Shown: positions 23,540 to 36,352 of the stretch, piece by piece | Numbering within the stretch: the stretch's first letter is position 1 | Layout of the letters: each line of letters starts with the position of its first letter | The notes under the pieces: generated by a model | Databases searched by the model: none | Told to the model about the DNA's origin: nothing | What the model saw: the letters and a program-made list of their open reading frames with translations, nothing else | NCBI GenBank assembly: GCA_028023455.1 | Contig: JAQFVV010006197.1 | Location: forward strand, 17,231,254 to 17,295,253 | Length of the DNA: 64,000 nt | Direction of reading: 5' to 3' | DNA from: Epiperipatus broadwayi | Lineage: Eukaryota > Onychophora > Udeonychophora > Euonychophora > Peripatidae | Made by a program: the position numbers and the translations under genes

Positions 23540-25210
23540 TGAAATTCTAATGATGACCTAAATTATGGCTTTAAAAATCTTGCATTATAAGTTCCTTTCA
23601 CCTCTCCATTTATATTTATCCAAAAGGCATTAGGGGCTGTCTGTTTCAGGATAGTGAAAAGTCCTGAATAGGGGTTGTTAAATTTTTGATATATACCCTC
23701 TATTTGATTACTGGAGTTAAAGGTTTTAATAAAGACCTTGTCTCTAATCTTAAATTAGTGGGTAGTTCTTTTATTTCTGCTTCTCCACTCTGCTTTTTCT
23801 CTGGATTGTTGGCATGCCTTCAGAATGTCAGTTCCTCTATTACATTGTTCAAGCTCAATTGGTAGTTAATATTTTTGGAATAATGTAGATATGGTTTTGT
23901 GTAGGTGTAGTCTGATGGGTGAAAATCCTGTGGACTCATTCACACTCCAATTTACATTCCATTTGTTTTACCTATCCCTTTTGCTCATTCTCTAGGTAAA
24001 TCCTAAACAAACATCTGAGCTCCTGCATTATATTTTCGCAAGGGTTTGACTGAATTCCTAATGGACGTTAGCATGTGTTTTATTTGGGATTTCTCTATCC
24101 ACTCCTTCCATTCCTTGGATAGGAAAGGTGTGCTATGATCTGTGAATAAGATCTTAGGTATTCCTATTGTTGTGAAGTGGAGATAATCTTATTCCCTGAC
24201 TGTATGCCTGGTATAAGTTTGAGGTATTGGGTAAGCTGAAATGTATTTTGGAAGAGATAATAGGTGACCAATAGATACCTTTGTTAAATGACAGGGTAAT
24301 GGCCCATAGTAATCTAGTAGGATCTAGTTGTCTTTTTGGTGTGATTGGTTTTAAGGTATTACTATAATCTTAATTTACTACTTAGCTCTTAGGCACATGA
24401 GATAGTTACAAAGTGATTTTAAAATGTCTATGTACATTTTTGGCCAGTAAAACAAATTCTTTAAGGTGTGTTCTGTCTTATGGCAAGATAGTGTCCATAT
24501 AGACTGTGGACATAGTTTATGAATGGGGTATGCAAAATTTTACGTATTATTACCCTCCACTCTTCTGTATTCTTATTAATCCTGTGAAGTAAGACTTTAT
24601 CTACTAACTTATAATGCTCAAGATCTTTCAACACATCCAAAATTTCCTCTTCTTTAATGGCTTTTATAATAGGTTCAATTTTGGGTCAGTGTATTGTAGT
24701 TCAGGTAACTTCTCTAAACCATTCTCTACATTACTATCAGCTATGGTTGAGGTTCGTAATATAGATGTTCTCTACCAATAGGTGTTTTTGTTCTGACCAA
24801 CATGGGTTTGACTCAGGACCTTGGCCACAACATTCTCAGATCCTTTACAGTATTGCACTATGTAATTGAATTCCTGCAGCAATAGATTCTATCTGACTAA
24901 GCAGCTGGTCAAATAGCTGCGATTTAGGAATTTGAGACTTTTGTGATTGGTGATTACTATCATCTCTGATCCGAGAAGCATTTATCAAAACTTCTGGCAC
25001 ACCCAATGGTTAGTGCTTCCTTCTCTGTGACTGTAATTCAATTCGGGATCTTTCAGGAAATGGCTGATAAAATATAGGACTCCTGGTTGACCCTCCTCCT
25101 GGATTTGGGATAGATATCCATCACCACTGCTGTCTGATTGGACAACAAAGGGTTTACCAAATGAGCCTCAATAATGGCTCCATGGTGTCAGAGAACTTTC
25201 AATAAAAATT
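23540..25210 (-). pseudogene. Ty3/gypsy pol relic: RNase H and integrase
   Basis: Minus strand with many stops. RNase H at about 25160-24780 shows KPFVVQSDSSGDGYLSQI, ELNYSHREKEALTI, a VITNHKSLKFLN site and SENVVAKVLSQ at its end. The integrase zinc region, about 24540-24380, has an H-x-x-GHYLAIRQ segment and CNYLMCLRAK (C-x-x-x-C). The catalytic core at about 24320-24000 includes ILFTDHSTPFLSKEWKEW, in which the aspartate and W-K spacing fit. The integrase tail (about 23760-23560) has DKVFIKTFN and YSGLFTILK. No LTRs and no reverse transcriptase domain were found, so it is a truncated copy. Confidence 0.75.
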
Positions 25211-25989
25211 ATAAGTCTGTTCTTAAATTTCTATCCAGAAAACTATATTTAAAACATGATATTCGAGTATTGTCACTGATTTCTTACGTTGTATTTTTAT
25301 CTTAATCTTTCCTATGTTTTCATTAATTTTGTCCAATGATTTTATTTACTTAAGCTTGTATATTATTAGTTATGTCTATTATACTTTGGTTATGTTGAGA
25401 TTAGCTACCTCAGGAGTAAATTCGCCGTTGTAGATTTCTATATTTATTTAATATTTTTTAAATAAAATAAGTAATGAGAAATAACACAAGAAAGACCACT
25501 CATTGATAATTAATAAGATCTATATAGTTTATTGACTAAAAATAGATGGATACCTGCATCAGCTATTGATAAAAATTTTGAGATTACTCTACTATTTTCA
25601 GCTGATAAATTTTTTAGTCTTGCTCAGGATCTGAACCTCTGGTCATATATATAATTTTTTTTATTTTTTATGATCATAATTACAGAAAAAATTTTCTTAA
25701 AAAAAGATATACAGAATATTATGTAACCAAAGTTTTTTTAAAGCTATTAAAATACACTTTCCAATGATTTGCTTTAATTGAATTTTCTTTTTATTAAAAC
25801 AATTTAATTTTTTTTATTGAAAAATAAATTAAAATATAATCTTAATAGTAAAATCTGACTTTAAAATATAAAATAAATAAATGTTTAGTTACTTGAAAGA
25901 CCTTTTCACCTTCAAATATCAAAATGCTAGGTTTGACATGACAATTTCATTAAATATATTCAGGATATATATAATCATATAGCTAGTTG
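25211..25989. other. AT-rich spacer, nothing recognised
   Basis: No exon or transposon domain could be supported. Confidence 0.4.
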
Positions 25990-26150
25990 CTCGAGATCAT
26001 GTGATGGTTAGAGCTCCAAATGGCAGGTTGGGCACAATTCTTTTCAGATTAAGATACTGAGAATTTTTACTACACTCAGCTGAGAATCAATTAGAAATCT
26101 GTAGCTCTCATTGCAGTTAATTGCCCAATTGATTAGACTGAGAAGTTTTT
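25990..26150 (+). repeat. tRNA-like SINE candidate
   Basis: GTGATGGTTAGAGCTCCAAA resembles a pol III A box (TGGTTAGAGC) and GGTTGGGCACAATTC lies where a B box would be but is a poor match. A less AT-rich island, weakly supported. Confidence 0.3.
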
Positions 26151-26378
26151 TTTAGTATTGTCTTTGGCTGGAAATTGACCAGAAATTTTAGTTCTGGAAT
26201 TCATCACTCTTGCGCCTGTGTTAATTGCTTTAATAAATCTTCATTTGCAGAATATAAATAAAATCCAATTACATTGAAAAATGTAATTCCAATGAGATTA
26301 AGCTAATGCTAAAAGTTCAGACTTTACTGAATTATTGAGATTTTTTAGTTTTTTCATTTCTATTATTCTTTCATTTTC

Positions 26379-26459
26379 TTAAATATTCGGACAAATTTTA
26401 ATGTGAAGTTCTTCGAGTTTATGATACAACTGCTCTGCAAAATCAATATCAACATTTAT
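26379..26459 (-). CDS. Terminal coding exon of an unrecognised gene (gene A)
   Basis: After a polypyrimidine tract ending TTTTTTATAG at 26460, the minus strand reads INVDIDFAEQLYHKLEELHI and ends KICPNI with TAA at 26379-26381. That is 26 codons plus stop, joined in phase 0 to the exon at 32148-32246. The composition (acidic and amphipathic, with an E-Q-L-Y-H-K-L-E-E-L helix-like stretch) is protein-like. No clear AATAAA was found just downstream. I do not recognise the protein, so no function is assigned. Confidence 0.6.
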   Translation of the reverse strand: MNVDIDFAEQLYHKLEELHIKICPNI

Positions 26460-26469
26460 CTATAAAAAA

Positions 26470-29084
26470 GAAAAAAATGAAAATTTAAAAACATTGTTTT
26501 AATCAAAAAACAAATTCATCATAACAAATATAATAATATATTACAATGAAATTATTCAAAAACTGATCTATGAACTTCTTAGATTTATCATTTAGACAAA
26601 ACAAAATCATTTAAAATAATGTATATAGTTTTGTATGTTGGTGAGTAAATGCATTGTAGTTGTCTCCATATAATGGATTTAAATTGTTGTATTGTATGTT
26701 AAATTAAACTTGGTAAAAAAACTGTTTATAATTAATATCATTGACTTCATTAGCAGCTACTCATAAGCCAATGCAATCATTCTAACTAAAAAACAAACAA
26801 AGTCAAAACTGCTGATCACATAATTAAAGGATGATATAGTGCAAAAAAAAAATAATCAAAAAACATGGGGCATTGATAACTAAACCTTGTACTAATCTAA
26901 ATGGCTGAAATAATAGGAAAAAAGAAAATGAATAAAGAATAAATAAAAAAGATAATTATTCATTTTTCTTCAATCATTATTACATTATACATGATTGTGT
27001 AAATAAATAAAACTGAAAAAGATTATATACTATATTTTTTAATACATAAAAACTTCATTTGATGAAATGTTTAAAGACATTATACAAAGCAGTATATATA
27101 TATTTTTAAAAAATACAACCCCTTCCCCCACCCTCCCTCTCCATTTTTACCTCTCCTCTTTTCCATTCCTTCTCTTCTCATAAATATTATACAGCAATGA
27201 AAAAATAATAGTAATAATATTATTACAAACTTCTCAACATGCCATCATAAGAGTAACAATTTTTTTAAATTTATTTATACTTTATATTACTTATCATTAA
27301 TATAAATTTGTGTAATTATAAGTACTGTATATATATTTTTTTATAATCTACTAATAATTGGTCATTTAAACATAAATGAAAAAGTAAATATTGCATATGT
27401 ATAAATTTATGTTTACATGTAGAGGTGTGTACATGTATTTGGGTATCATAATTAGTATATGTCATTTATAAATAGATGTATGTGCATTACACATACATAT
27501 GTGCATGTGATTATATAAAATAAATATATACATTTTTAGACAAAATTGTATTAATGATAAATAATGTCAACTATAACTAGAAAAAAAAAATTCAATACTG
27601 TTAGCTTACTGGCATAATTTCCAAATGCATATTATTATTACTAATATTATTTTTCATTGCAATATAATGATGCATATAATAGTAAAATGAGACGGGAGAG
27701 AAGAGAAATGCATGGGAAAAAAGAAGCATTGACAAAAAAAAACAAACAACTAAATGTTACTATATATATTAATAATCTGTAAACATTTTCATTAATATAT
27801 ATTTAGTACTAAGGAGGGCAGTGAAAACATGGCTGAAAGAAGTTTTGATATTTTAAAAAATGTATCGTATCAACTTCTTGAGTTTATTTATTTTTAATGT
27901 TAAAAACAAAATAATTGATTATATTTATTTCCATTTTATGATAATATATATATATTTTGATCAAGTCTTCAATAAGTATGTGTATTATTTGTTACATCCA
28001 TGCCATAATATATATTTTAAATATATACTGTATATGTAGAGTATCATTCATACTTACTTTGTGATCAACATATACACAAATATAATTTCCATGTATTATA
28101 CTTTTTTTTCCCTATCTATTATTAAAATACTGATTCTTTATGTTTTGTATAATTTCAGTTTTATTCTTACATTTCAAGACTTTAGATGCAGATTAAACAT
28201 ACATCCATATTTAAAAATATTAAAGAAAACATAGTGAGCATGTTTACTGCTAAAATCTAGCCTAAGTAACTACATAAATGAGATAGAACAATCATTAATA
28301 TATAAAATTTATAAATAAAATTATATATTGTAAATATTATTTTTAAGGCAAAATAGTAAATTCTAAATCCCATATTATACTGTTAATATTTTAATTTCAT
28401 TTATCAGCAAGGCAGTGCATAATTGATGAGAGAAGAGTAAATTATAATTGTCATAATAGGAATCGCTATGATCTACAGGTGATTTCTTTTGTTTGAAAAA
28501 TAACATAAAAACATTGATGTTAAATGAGTATTTATTGATTATTTTGTTGAAAATTTGAATAATGTTCAATCATGTTCACTTATATCCCTGCATAAAATTA
28601 AAATTGACCAATATGGGAAAACTTCCTATATGTGATTCAAAAAATAAAAGAAAACATGACTGAAGATAAACATTGGCAATTTTATTTTCATTTATCTTAT
28701 TTTGAAGAGAATGTAAAAAATTGAATCAGCATTGTTTTTTCCCTCATATTTTTTTGGAACATTTGTGACAATTTTTCTAGTATTATCAACTCTAATTTTA
28801 TGGAGAGATCCAAGTGAATATGGTTGAACATGTTAAGGTTTTGAAACCAATCTAACATGCTTGTATAATTATAAAGATCTAATTCAGGTGAATAATAATA
28901 TATTTTAACAACCTATTATATGCTAAAAGGTGGGAGCTTGGACTTTTCAGCAAGAGTATAATGTATATATCAAACAAAGCAACAGATGTCTTCCTTAGAT
29001 TACTTTCAAATCTCATTAGGAATACTAATCCAATCCACTTTATTTGCTCTAATCCAGAGTTTGAGTAATTAATGTGAAGTATAT
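26470..29084. other. Intron of gene A, AT-rich
   Basis: AT-rich sequence with a polypyrimidine tract at 27118-27180. Two or three TATATA-type microsatellites are present. No additional exon was found. Confidence 0.4.
27118..27180 (+). repeat. 60-base polypyrimidine tract
   Basis: An almost pure C/T run (for example CCCCTTCCCCCACCCTCCC, later CTCTTTTCCATTCCTTC) in otherwise AT-rich sequence. Such tracts can form triplex DNA; no function is shown here. Confidence 0.7.
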
Positions 29085-29160
29085 TATAGTACCAACCAAA
29101 TTCCTAAATTAGTTTCTAGCTATTGGCTTCCATTTTATCTTTTAGTGAAGTCAAAAATGC
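29085..29160. repeat. SINE-tail fragment
   Basis: Contains AATTAGTTTCTAGCTATTGG and TTCCATTTTATCTTTTAGTG, similar in word order to the left arm of the 471-730 foldback. Partial and diverged. Confidence 0.4.
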
Positions 29161-29339
29161 TGTAGTTAGAATAAAATCTGAGGTTCCTGCAATAAATCAA
29201 ATTATTTATGACTAATGGAATTATGTGATCTTCAAACATCATATATGACAAAATTGAATTTTGCATTCGAGTATCTTTAGCTATTGAGTTTACCCTATCA
29301 TTGCACTAAACCATACAGAGTGATTGAAGCAATTAAAAT

Positions 29340-29560
29340 ACAGTTGCTAGCCTAGTATTGGGCTACATCACTATCCAAGCAAGTTAAGTTACTTGCTTAC
29401 ATAGCTATATAGGCAAAGCTCGGTGTTTGAATCTTGAACTATTAGTTTGAATAATATAAAAAAGTAAAGATGGCTGTTGGATATGCATAATTTCAAATCT
29501 AAGGCTTCTCACTGATGAGAGAGTAACTAACTAAAAAATAAGTCTGTGATGGTAGATAAT
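29340..29560 (+). repeat. tRNA-derived SINE candidate
   Basis: CATAGCTATATAGGCAAAGC and GGTGTTTGAATCTTGAAC could be decayed A and B boxes. Then GATGGCTGTTGGATATG, TTCAAATCTAAGGCTTCTCA and CTGATGAGA follow; the last two words are shared with the 471-730 foldback arms (AAGGCTCCTCACTAATAAAA). This would give the dispersed tail a tRNA-like head. Confidence 0.45.
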
Positions 29561-29639
29561 ATCATCGTCTATTGATTATTTGAAGTTATAACAAATGATT
29601 CTGAAAGAAAGTAGATAAAATTCATAATGCAGAAGTTGA

Positions 29640-30520
29640 AAGTAAGATAAGAAAGTTATACAAAAACTTCCCATGTATTTAATATACGAATAACTTGAAA
29701 CAATTACCATCATTCTTTTCAAATCATTATCAATCTATTATAAGATGATCTCTTCATATTTAATTCAGTTTCTCTGATACATACTTTAACTCTCTAAAAC
29801 ATTCCAGTAAACCTTCTTATCTCATCTATACATCTGGTCTCTTTCTAGAGCTCTTTCAATTTGTTGGGACTCAATTTAAGGTTTCTTTTCCATTAATTGT
29901 TATCTCTTCTAATATATCCAGTTTAGGTTCAGTATCTTAATTCTTTTAATAACCTCAGTAATGCCTATTTATTCAAATGGTTCATGTTATTCCTAATATA
30001 TATCTCTACATAATTCAACTATAAACTTAAGTTTCTATATCGATTTTCTAATTTATAACTAAGCACTGGTAACATATTAAAACATTTCTTATTCAAGCAC
30101 AAAGATATAATTCCTTATAAATGATTAATTATAGACATTAAGTTTCATTTATATTAATAATCTGTCTGGGTATTTATAATTAACTACTAATTTATTACTA
30201 TCAATCTTTATTTACTTCGTTTTTAAAAAATCATTGAACATAACTTTAATCTTTTTAGATATTCTTTTTTTTTTTTTTACTTGATAACTCTTTTAAAGTT
30301 GCCTGAAACTATAAAACATCATTTGCAAAACAATTTGCACTGCAAAATCTATATAAGTAATCTCCATTTATTATTTTTTTAGCCTCCTATTATCATTATC
30401 AGACTATTTTATCAATTATACATATTAATCCTGGCCTTATTAATTGTTTTATATACTATAATATTAAATCAAAGATTGAGAAATCCATTATAATACAGCA
30501 AAAATATCAATATTATAATT
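29640..30520 (-). pseudogene. LINE 3' coding relic
   Basis: Minus-strand words such as ACAAATTGAAAGAGCTCTAG, AGACCAGATGTATAGATGAG and ATAAGAAGG resemble the end of a LINE ORF (Q-x-x-x-ER-ALERDQ, then a basic W-x-D-D-I-R-R-like segment). Heavily decayed, with no catalytic motif readable. It sits in an intron of gene A. Confidence 0.4.
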
Positions 30521-32147
30521 CTATTAATTTATCAAATTAGCAATTTAAAATAAAAGAATAAAAAGTAATAAGTTTGTTAAAATTCAAAATTGAATGAATT
30601 GTAAAACTTATAATAAAGAAATTATTAAGAATTAATATCAAAAAATAAATCCAGATTATAAATGTTATCCCATAATATAAGAAAATTTGTTTAAATGTGT
30701 ATGCATTTATATATATAGAATATACTTAAAATTTTCATTTCACCACATTTTTGAAATATATGAATAAAAACATATGAAAAGAGTAAATAATCTCCAAGAT
30801 GTATTTTATGCTGCATTAGCATCTTTCAGTTGGTCCAGATTATAATCGCTCACAAAAAAAAAAACCCAAATATATTAAGCTGTAACTTGATTTAAAATTT
30901 ATATGTGGATTAGGAATGATAATCTCTAGCCTAATAAATGATTTAGTAATGATGATTAATATATTTATCAAAAGTAGATGCAGAAAGTTTTGACACTTGT
31001 AAATCGAATTGTAATTTTTATTAGAATATTTTATTTAAAGTGTGGCTACACTTAAGAGATTATAAGAATTGTGGATTTGGAGAAGCTGGTCTGTCTGAAA
31101 ATCTTTTAAGATCACAAAACAAAATCTTCCAATGATTGAGTAATGATTGATCCCATCCTGTGATATGCTCTTAATCATTCATAGCCTAGTTCTTTACTTG
31201 TGATACTATTATTTCGGAAATAAAAGCATTCATATCAGGAACCAATTGCTTTGAAATAGTGGCTCAATCATATATGTTCTACTTATGATAAATTTGTGAT
31301 AACTTCTAAAATAATTTTATTCCACTGCACTTTTTTTAAATGTCTGATCTAGTGCTCTTGAGTATTTGATTTTTAATCTTAAATTTATTTCTATTAAATG
31401 GTAGTCATCATTCTTAGGATTATTGTTTTCAAACACTAAATAGTTTATAATTTTTGGACACCAATGCTACCTACAATTAATCAAGCAGCAAACAATTCAA
31501 TCTTTTTAAATGAAAATTATATTTCTTTTTAGAGGCTTAAAAAAATCATGTCAATCTCCTATATATTCCATACAACCTTTTTAGAGTTCTATTTGTGGAA
31601 AAAAATAGCATGTTTCTATTTCTGTGCAACATAATGCATTGAACATTTTCATTCTTTACACTAAATGTAAATAGAAATTACATTTTTAAATCTTGGGAAA
31701 ACACCACTGAGAAATAAGATAAAGTTCTAAATAGTATAAAACCATTATGAAAATTGCATGAGAGTTAATCTCTATATATTTCATAAAATGTTTAGCCCTG
31801 TAAATACTGTATATTATATATTTTCATCAATGATATCATTGCCTTGGAATTGTCAATACAAAGTATCAATCAATTTAAAATCTTTAGAAATAAATTCTTG
31901 AGTGATTTAAAAATTCATTCATTCTAGCCTGAGTATTTTAGACACTCCTTTTTATATATATATAAAAAGAGAAAAAGGTAAAAGAATATGTTCTTTTATT
32001 AATAAACACTGTCTTCTTATATTGTAGCTATAGGACATGCATATATATATATGTATAAAAATATTAAGCATTGTAAATTATGTTTGCATTTGTGTTTGAA
32101 AATTTGACTTTAATATAAATGCTATTTAATTATCAAATTACAAATAC
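30521..32147. other. Intron of gene A, AT-rich
   Basis: No further exon or transposon was identified. A 22-bp perfect palindrome (CTTTTTATATATATATAAAAAG) occurs near 31948-31970. Confidence 0.4.
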
Positions 32148-32246
32148 CTTTGTTTCTTCAATATATGTCTCTCCCCAAAATGTACAGCAGCTGCGAAATT
32201 TAACAAAAGGATCAATTGTTTCTGGTTTCTGCTTGCTTAGAAAATG
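32148..32246 (-). CDS. Internal coding exon of gene A
   Basis: A strong acceptor (TTTTTTTTCTTTTGTTTAG) precedes position 32246 and a GTATTTG donor follows 32148. The 99-nt exon is open in phase 0 for 33 codons: HFLSKQKPETIDPFVKF, then RSCCTFWGETYIEETK. Codon composition and Cys/Trp/Pro content differ from the AT-rich surroundings. It is the best-supported host exon in the window. The protein family is not recognised. It reads TGG as Trp, so the standard code applies. Confidence 0.75.
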
Positions 32247-32259
32247 CTAAACAAAAGAA

Positions 32260-34031
32260 AAAAAATAGAGGGGGGGGGGGTACATATATATCTATCTACT
32301 ACATACATGAAAAAAATAATATATAAATCCAGGCTATAAATTATCACAAAATTTTACAAACTTATTTAATTGAGTAATCCATATTATATGAAATACTTTT
32401 TAAAATTATGTTTATAGAATGTCTGTTTTTAAAATACTTTGATATAAAAATTTAATTAAATATAAAACCTAATTTACATATATATGTATATAAATAAAAA
32501 ATAAATTTTCAGCATAATTTGAGGAAGTAAGGTATTGTCTTATAGTCCCCAAGTATGGAGCTTACTTATCATAAAAATATATCAATGTAAAAAAACTCAT
32601 AAGCAACAACAACAACAAAATCCCATCCTGTTTAGATTTTCTAAAGATAGACATTCAAAAATAAATTTGAAAATAATCTCTTATAAAAGATTAAATTTAA
32701 AAGATGCTTTACATATAACCTTTGCAATGCTGGCCTAAACTTGGGTCAATGAATGAGTCTTCCTTTAATCATCGTCATTGTCAAATTCTCTAACACATAA
32801 TGAATGCCTGTATCTCTTCATTTCACTTTTAATACACTTTGAAATTATTGCTGAGTGTATTCAAGCAATTTGTTATGGCAATTTTCAGCTACTATCTAAT
32901 TGTATTGTTATTTTTAAAAAAAAATCTCATTAATTATAATATAGAATTAGATAACAACTGAATAATCTTCAAAACAATCATCAATAGTCCAGATTCATCA
33001 TTCAACAGGATTACCATATGTTGATGTTATATTATAATCAAATGACTAAGATGTCATTAAACTCTCAGAACTGCCTGATTCAACACCCTATTTCCAAATA
33101 TAAGTTGAATACTTCTTAAGCATCTGTATTTGGAAATGTATTCAATATAATCTCAACAATAAGTCAATAAAAAGTAATGATTAAAAAATCTTAGTTGTCC
33201 TGATGTAAATAAAATTTGCTACAAACAATGATCAGAGTTTGGACAGCTCTAAAGAAATAATCATTGAGATTAAGATCTCAAGCAGCTCTTATCTTTGCAT
33301 ATTTAACTCTAAATTATATTTCTCTCCAAAGGCTAACAGCCATCTTTGGCAAAGTATTTCCCTGCTTACCAGTACACTGAAAGAATGTTTATATATATTT
33401 ACCTATAAGTAAACACTGAATCAATTATCTTTTATTTACTTTTTTTCTGTTCACTATCTTTTAGGCATTTATTCTCCATTTAGAGTAAAACATATTTCAA
33501 CCTTACACACAACAAAGGAAATTATTCAAATCTTAGGAACAATTATCATGGAAGAAGATTTAACAGTGTTTAATATGCCTACCATATAATCTTTAAAAAA
33601 AAAAAAAGCCTTATGCTTATTATTCTCAGATAATAACAGTTACATTTCTTAACTTAACATAATACCTTTCAATTACCTTTCTTCCAATTCCATCAAACCC
33701 AACAATGATTTTTCAAATTATGCTCATGTTTTGCTATGATCATTAAGAAATAGTTCACCACTCTCTCTCTCTTTCTCTCTATATAAATTCACTATTAGAA
33801 AAGCTGTACTTTATATTTATTTTCCGTTGCCTGATAGTTCTTAATTAAAATATCAGTTGCATTTACTTGAAGCCTGGATGAATGTGTTTCAATAACCTTT
33901 TTATTTATTATAGATATTTACAATCATGATAGATAAAACTAAATCAGGGTCCTCATTTTCAGGCAGCTGTAAAATTATCATCTATGGCAGCGAGTGCTAG
34001 GAATCCCTTAATTGTGGACCCAAGTTGTCAT
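32260..34031. other. Intron of gene A, AT-rich
   Basis: It includes a poly-G run (about 32271-32280) and a (CT)n microsatellite (33760-33780). No exon was identified. Confidence 0.4.
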
Positions 34032-34090
34032 TTAATAATGATCTACTATTTTGATATCTATAACTGCAGATCACTTTCATATAAAAGAAG

Positions 34091-35021
34091 GGTAATACAG
34101 CATCGATTGATCCACGCCATAAGATGGCGCTGTTGCTAGTGAAAAACGAATAGATATAACGTTACCGGGCTGATTTGATTATAAGTGTTTTTTTGGGGGT
34201 TTGGATTTTTTTTTTGGACCGTATTTTCTTTTTTTTAAATAAATAAATTGATTCAAAATTGATTTTTTTTTCATACGTTTTTTAAAACCTTTTATTTTTT
34301 TTAAAGTAACTTTTTTTTTTTCGCTTTTGATTACGGTCTTTTTTTTTTTTTAAAGAAACTTTTTTTTCTTTATTTTTTTCATGCTTTTTTAAACAACTTT
34401 CATATATTTCATTTTTTTTTGGGTTCATTTAACGTGTATTTATTCAAAAAAACAACAATTACATCAAAAATTAATTTTCTCATTAAACTACCACCACCAC
34501 ATCTGCTTCTGTAGTAGGCAAATCTACAAATCGAAACACCGGACAATCGTCTGCTATTGAAATGTTTTGATCTCGAAAAAGTCTCGGAAAGTGCGCGACT
34601 TGATCGTGCACTTTGCCGAATTGTGACTAATATTCCTCATTTCCTGAATTCTGACCCCTGACAACGAAACCAGGGGCGTTTGGAAAAGCGTTACAATTTT
34701 TACAAACCAAACTAAAAAAAAAAATACACCCAAGCCAAAAAAAAAAACAAAAACGTTATAATATACTTTTGGTCATTCAAAATAAAGACACCTTCACATC
34801 ATACGCTGTACAATAGTTAAGAGTAATGTCTATAGAGAGTCTTGCATACTTGTCGCTAATAATGTTCGACATACTAGAGATGTTGGGGTAATGGGTGCAC
34901 TTCAACATCTTTAACGGTTGAACAGTTTACAGGCCGCAAGGCCTTGTAAATAGCATATTTATGTGCTTTAGCGTAGCAACAGCACCATCTTATGGCGTGG
35001 ATCAATCGATGCTGTATTACC
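34091..35021 (-). mobile_element. Merlin-like element 3 (0.93 kb)
   Basis: Terminal inverted repeats of about 48 bp, beginning GGTAATACAGCATCGATTG, match with a single difference. Target duplication: AAAAGAAG on the left (34083-34090) and AAAAGGAG on the right (35022-35029). Removing the element and one duplicate rejoins the LINE endonuclease frame exactly. The minus strand contains a transposase N-terminal remnant (34483-34630), a T-rich tandem-repeat region (34190-34440) and the GCCCGGTAACGTTATA motif (34154-34171), which starts 81 bp from the 3' end. Merlin/IS1595 elements are known for 8-9 bp duplications, so the family call is good. It is non-autonomous. Confidence 0.8.
34483..34630 (-). 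pseudogene. Merlin transposase N-terminal remnant
   Basis: The open frame ends in TAA at 34483 and contains VFRFVDLPTTEADVVV. The LP-x-TEA-x-x-V motif is shared with the N-termini in the other two Merlin-like elements (ELPDTEAVSAV and LLPNTEASIVAFL). The zinc-binding cysteines that should follow are absent, and no ATG is present upstream. Confidence 0.55.
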
Positions 35022-36203
35022 AAAAGGAGATTGCAAAAATTGGAAGAACTATCTAATATTAAATGGGACATTGTTGGACTTTATGAAGTTAAAAGAAAAG
35101 GTGAAAAAAACCCAACAATTTATTTAAAGAAAGAACATGGACTTTGTTACAAAGTATAAATATTGGAAGCACAAGTGAAATTGGATTCACTGTAAATAAA
35201 AAATGCAAAACAACATAATGGAGATTGATGGTATATCAGATAGAGTGGCAAGATTAGTTACTCAAATTAATGAAAGATGTAAAATGCAGATTTTATGCCC
35301 CAACAAGTTCTCATTGCGATGAAGTAAACGATTTTTTTATACAGATGTGCAAAATGCTTTTGACCAGACCAAACAATGAGAGACTTTATTGTTAAAATTG
35401 GTTGTGGAGATAAAAATGAAAGAGAATACACACTTAAGAGGTTCACAGAAAAAAAAATCTGTATATTATGAATTCTTTTTTTTTGAGAAAAATGCTAAAC
35501 AAAAATGGATATGGAACCATCCAAAAGAAATATAGAAGAATTGGTTTACATTTCGACAAACAAAAGATTGAACACAAGAAATAATCTTGATTGGTGAAAT
35601 ATAATTTACATGTGAATGTAAAACTAGGGAAATGAAAGCTATTAAGAATGACAGTATTAACAATTGATATTCCTAAACTTCAAATATACTCTAGTAAATT
35701 TAAATTAGAACTAGCGATTTATTTAAAAATATTAACAAATTTTGAATGAAATAAATAAAAAGATAATTGATACTCTATTAAAAATTATGATACAGATAGC
35801 AGGAATAAAATTCCAATGAATATGAATTGCCATTATGCTTTGAATTTATAGATTATTAAAAGGTTATTTGATTGTATAAGCATTTCCAGAATGTTTAAAG
35901 TTTTTGATCATCAAATTATATACCTGGAATATTGCTGTATTTTGAAAAATATTTATCAAATGGATTATATAGGTTAATAGTGAAAAAGATGTAGGCCACG
36001 ATGATTTCATATTTTCAAAACATTTTATAACAAATAAACAGTGAGGATTGCCAATTCCTCTACAAGCTTTATGATAAATGCTTAGCCAGAGCCAGCACTT
36101 AAAATATCTCTGTCAGGAACCCCTCCCCAAACCCCTGACCATGGTTTCGTGCTTTGGCACTCCTCAGAGAGGTATCAGGGTAGGTTCAGACACTAGATCT
36201 AAA

Positions 36204-36352
36204 AAAAATACCAACCCAAAGCTAAGCACTTAGCTAAAAGTTATCTATTGAGTGGAAAATCTGAAATTTTCAGACATCTAGTCTGAAAATTTCAGATTTT
36301 CCACTCAATAGATAACTTTTAGCTAAGTGCTTAGCTTTGGGTTGGTATTTTT
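36204..36352. repeat. Perfect palindrome, about 72-bp arms, 5-bp spacer
   Basis: 36204-36275 is the exact reverse complement of 36281-36352, around the spacer ATCTA. The arms start AAAAATACCAACCCAAAGC and end GAAATTTTCAGAC. No mismatch was found in the arms, so it is recent or maintained, or an artefact of library construction. It sits in the middle of the LINE relic, next to a less AT-rich insert (36050-36200) of unknown origin. Confidence 0.9.
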
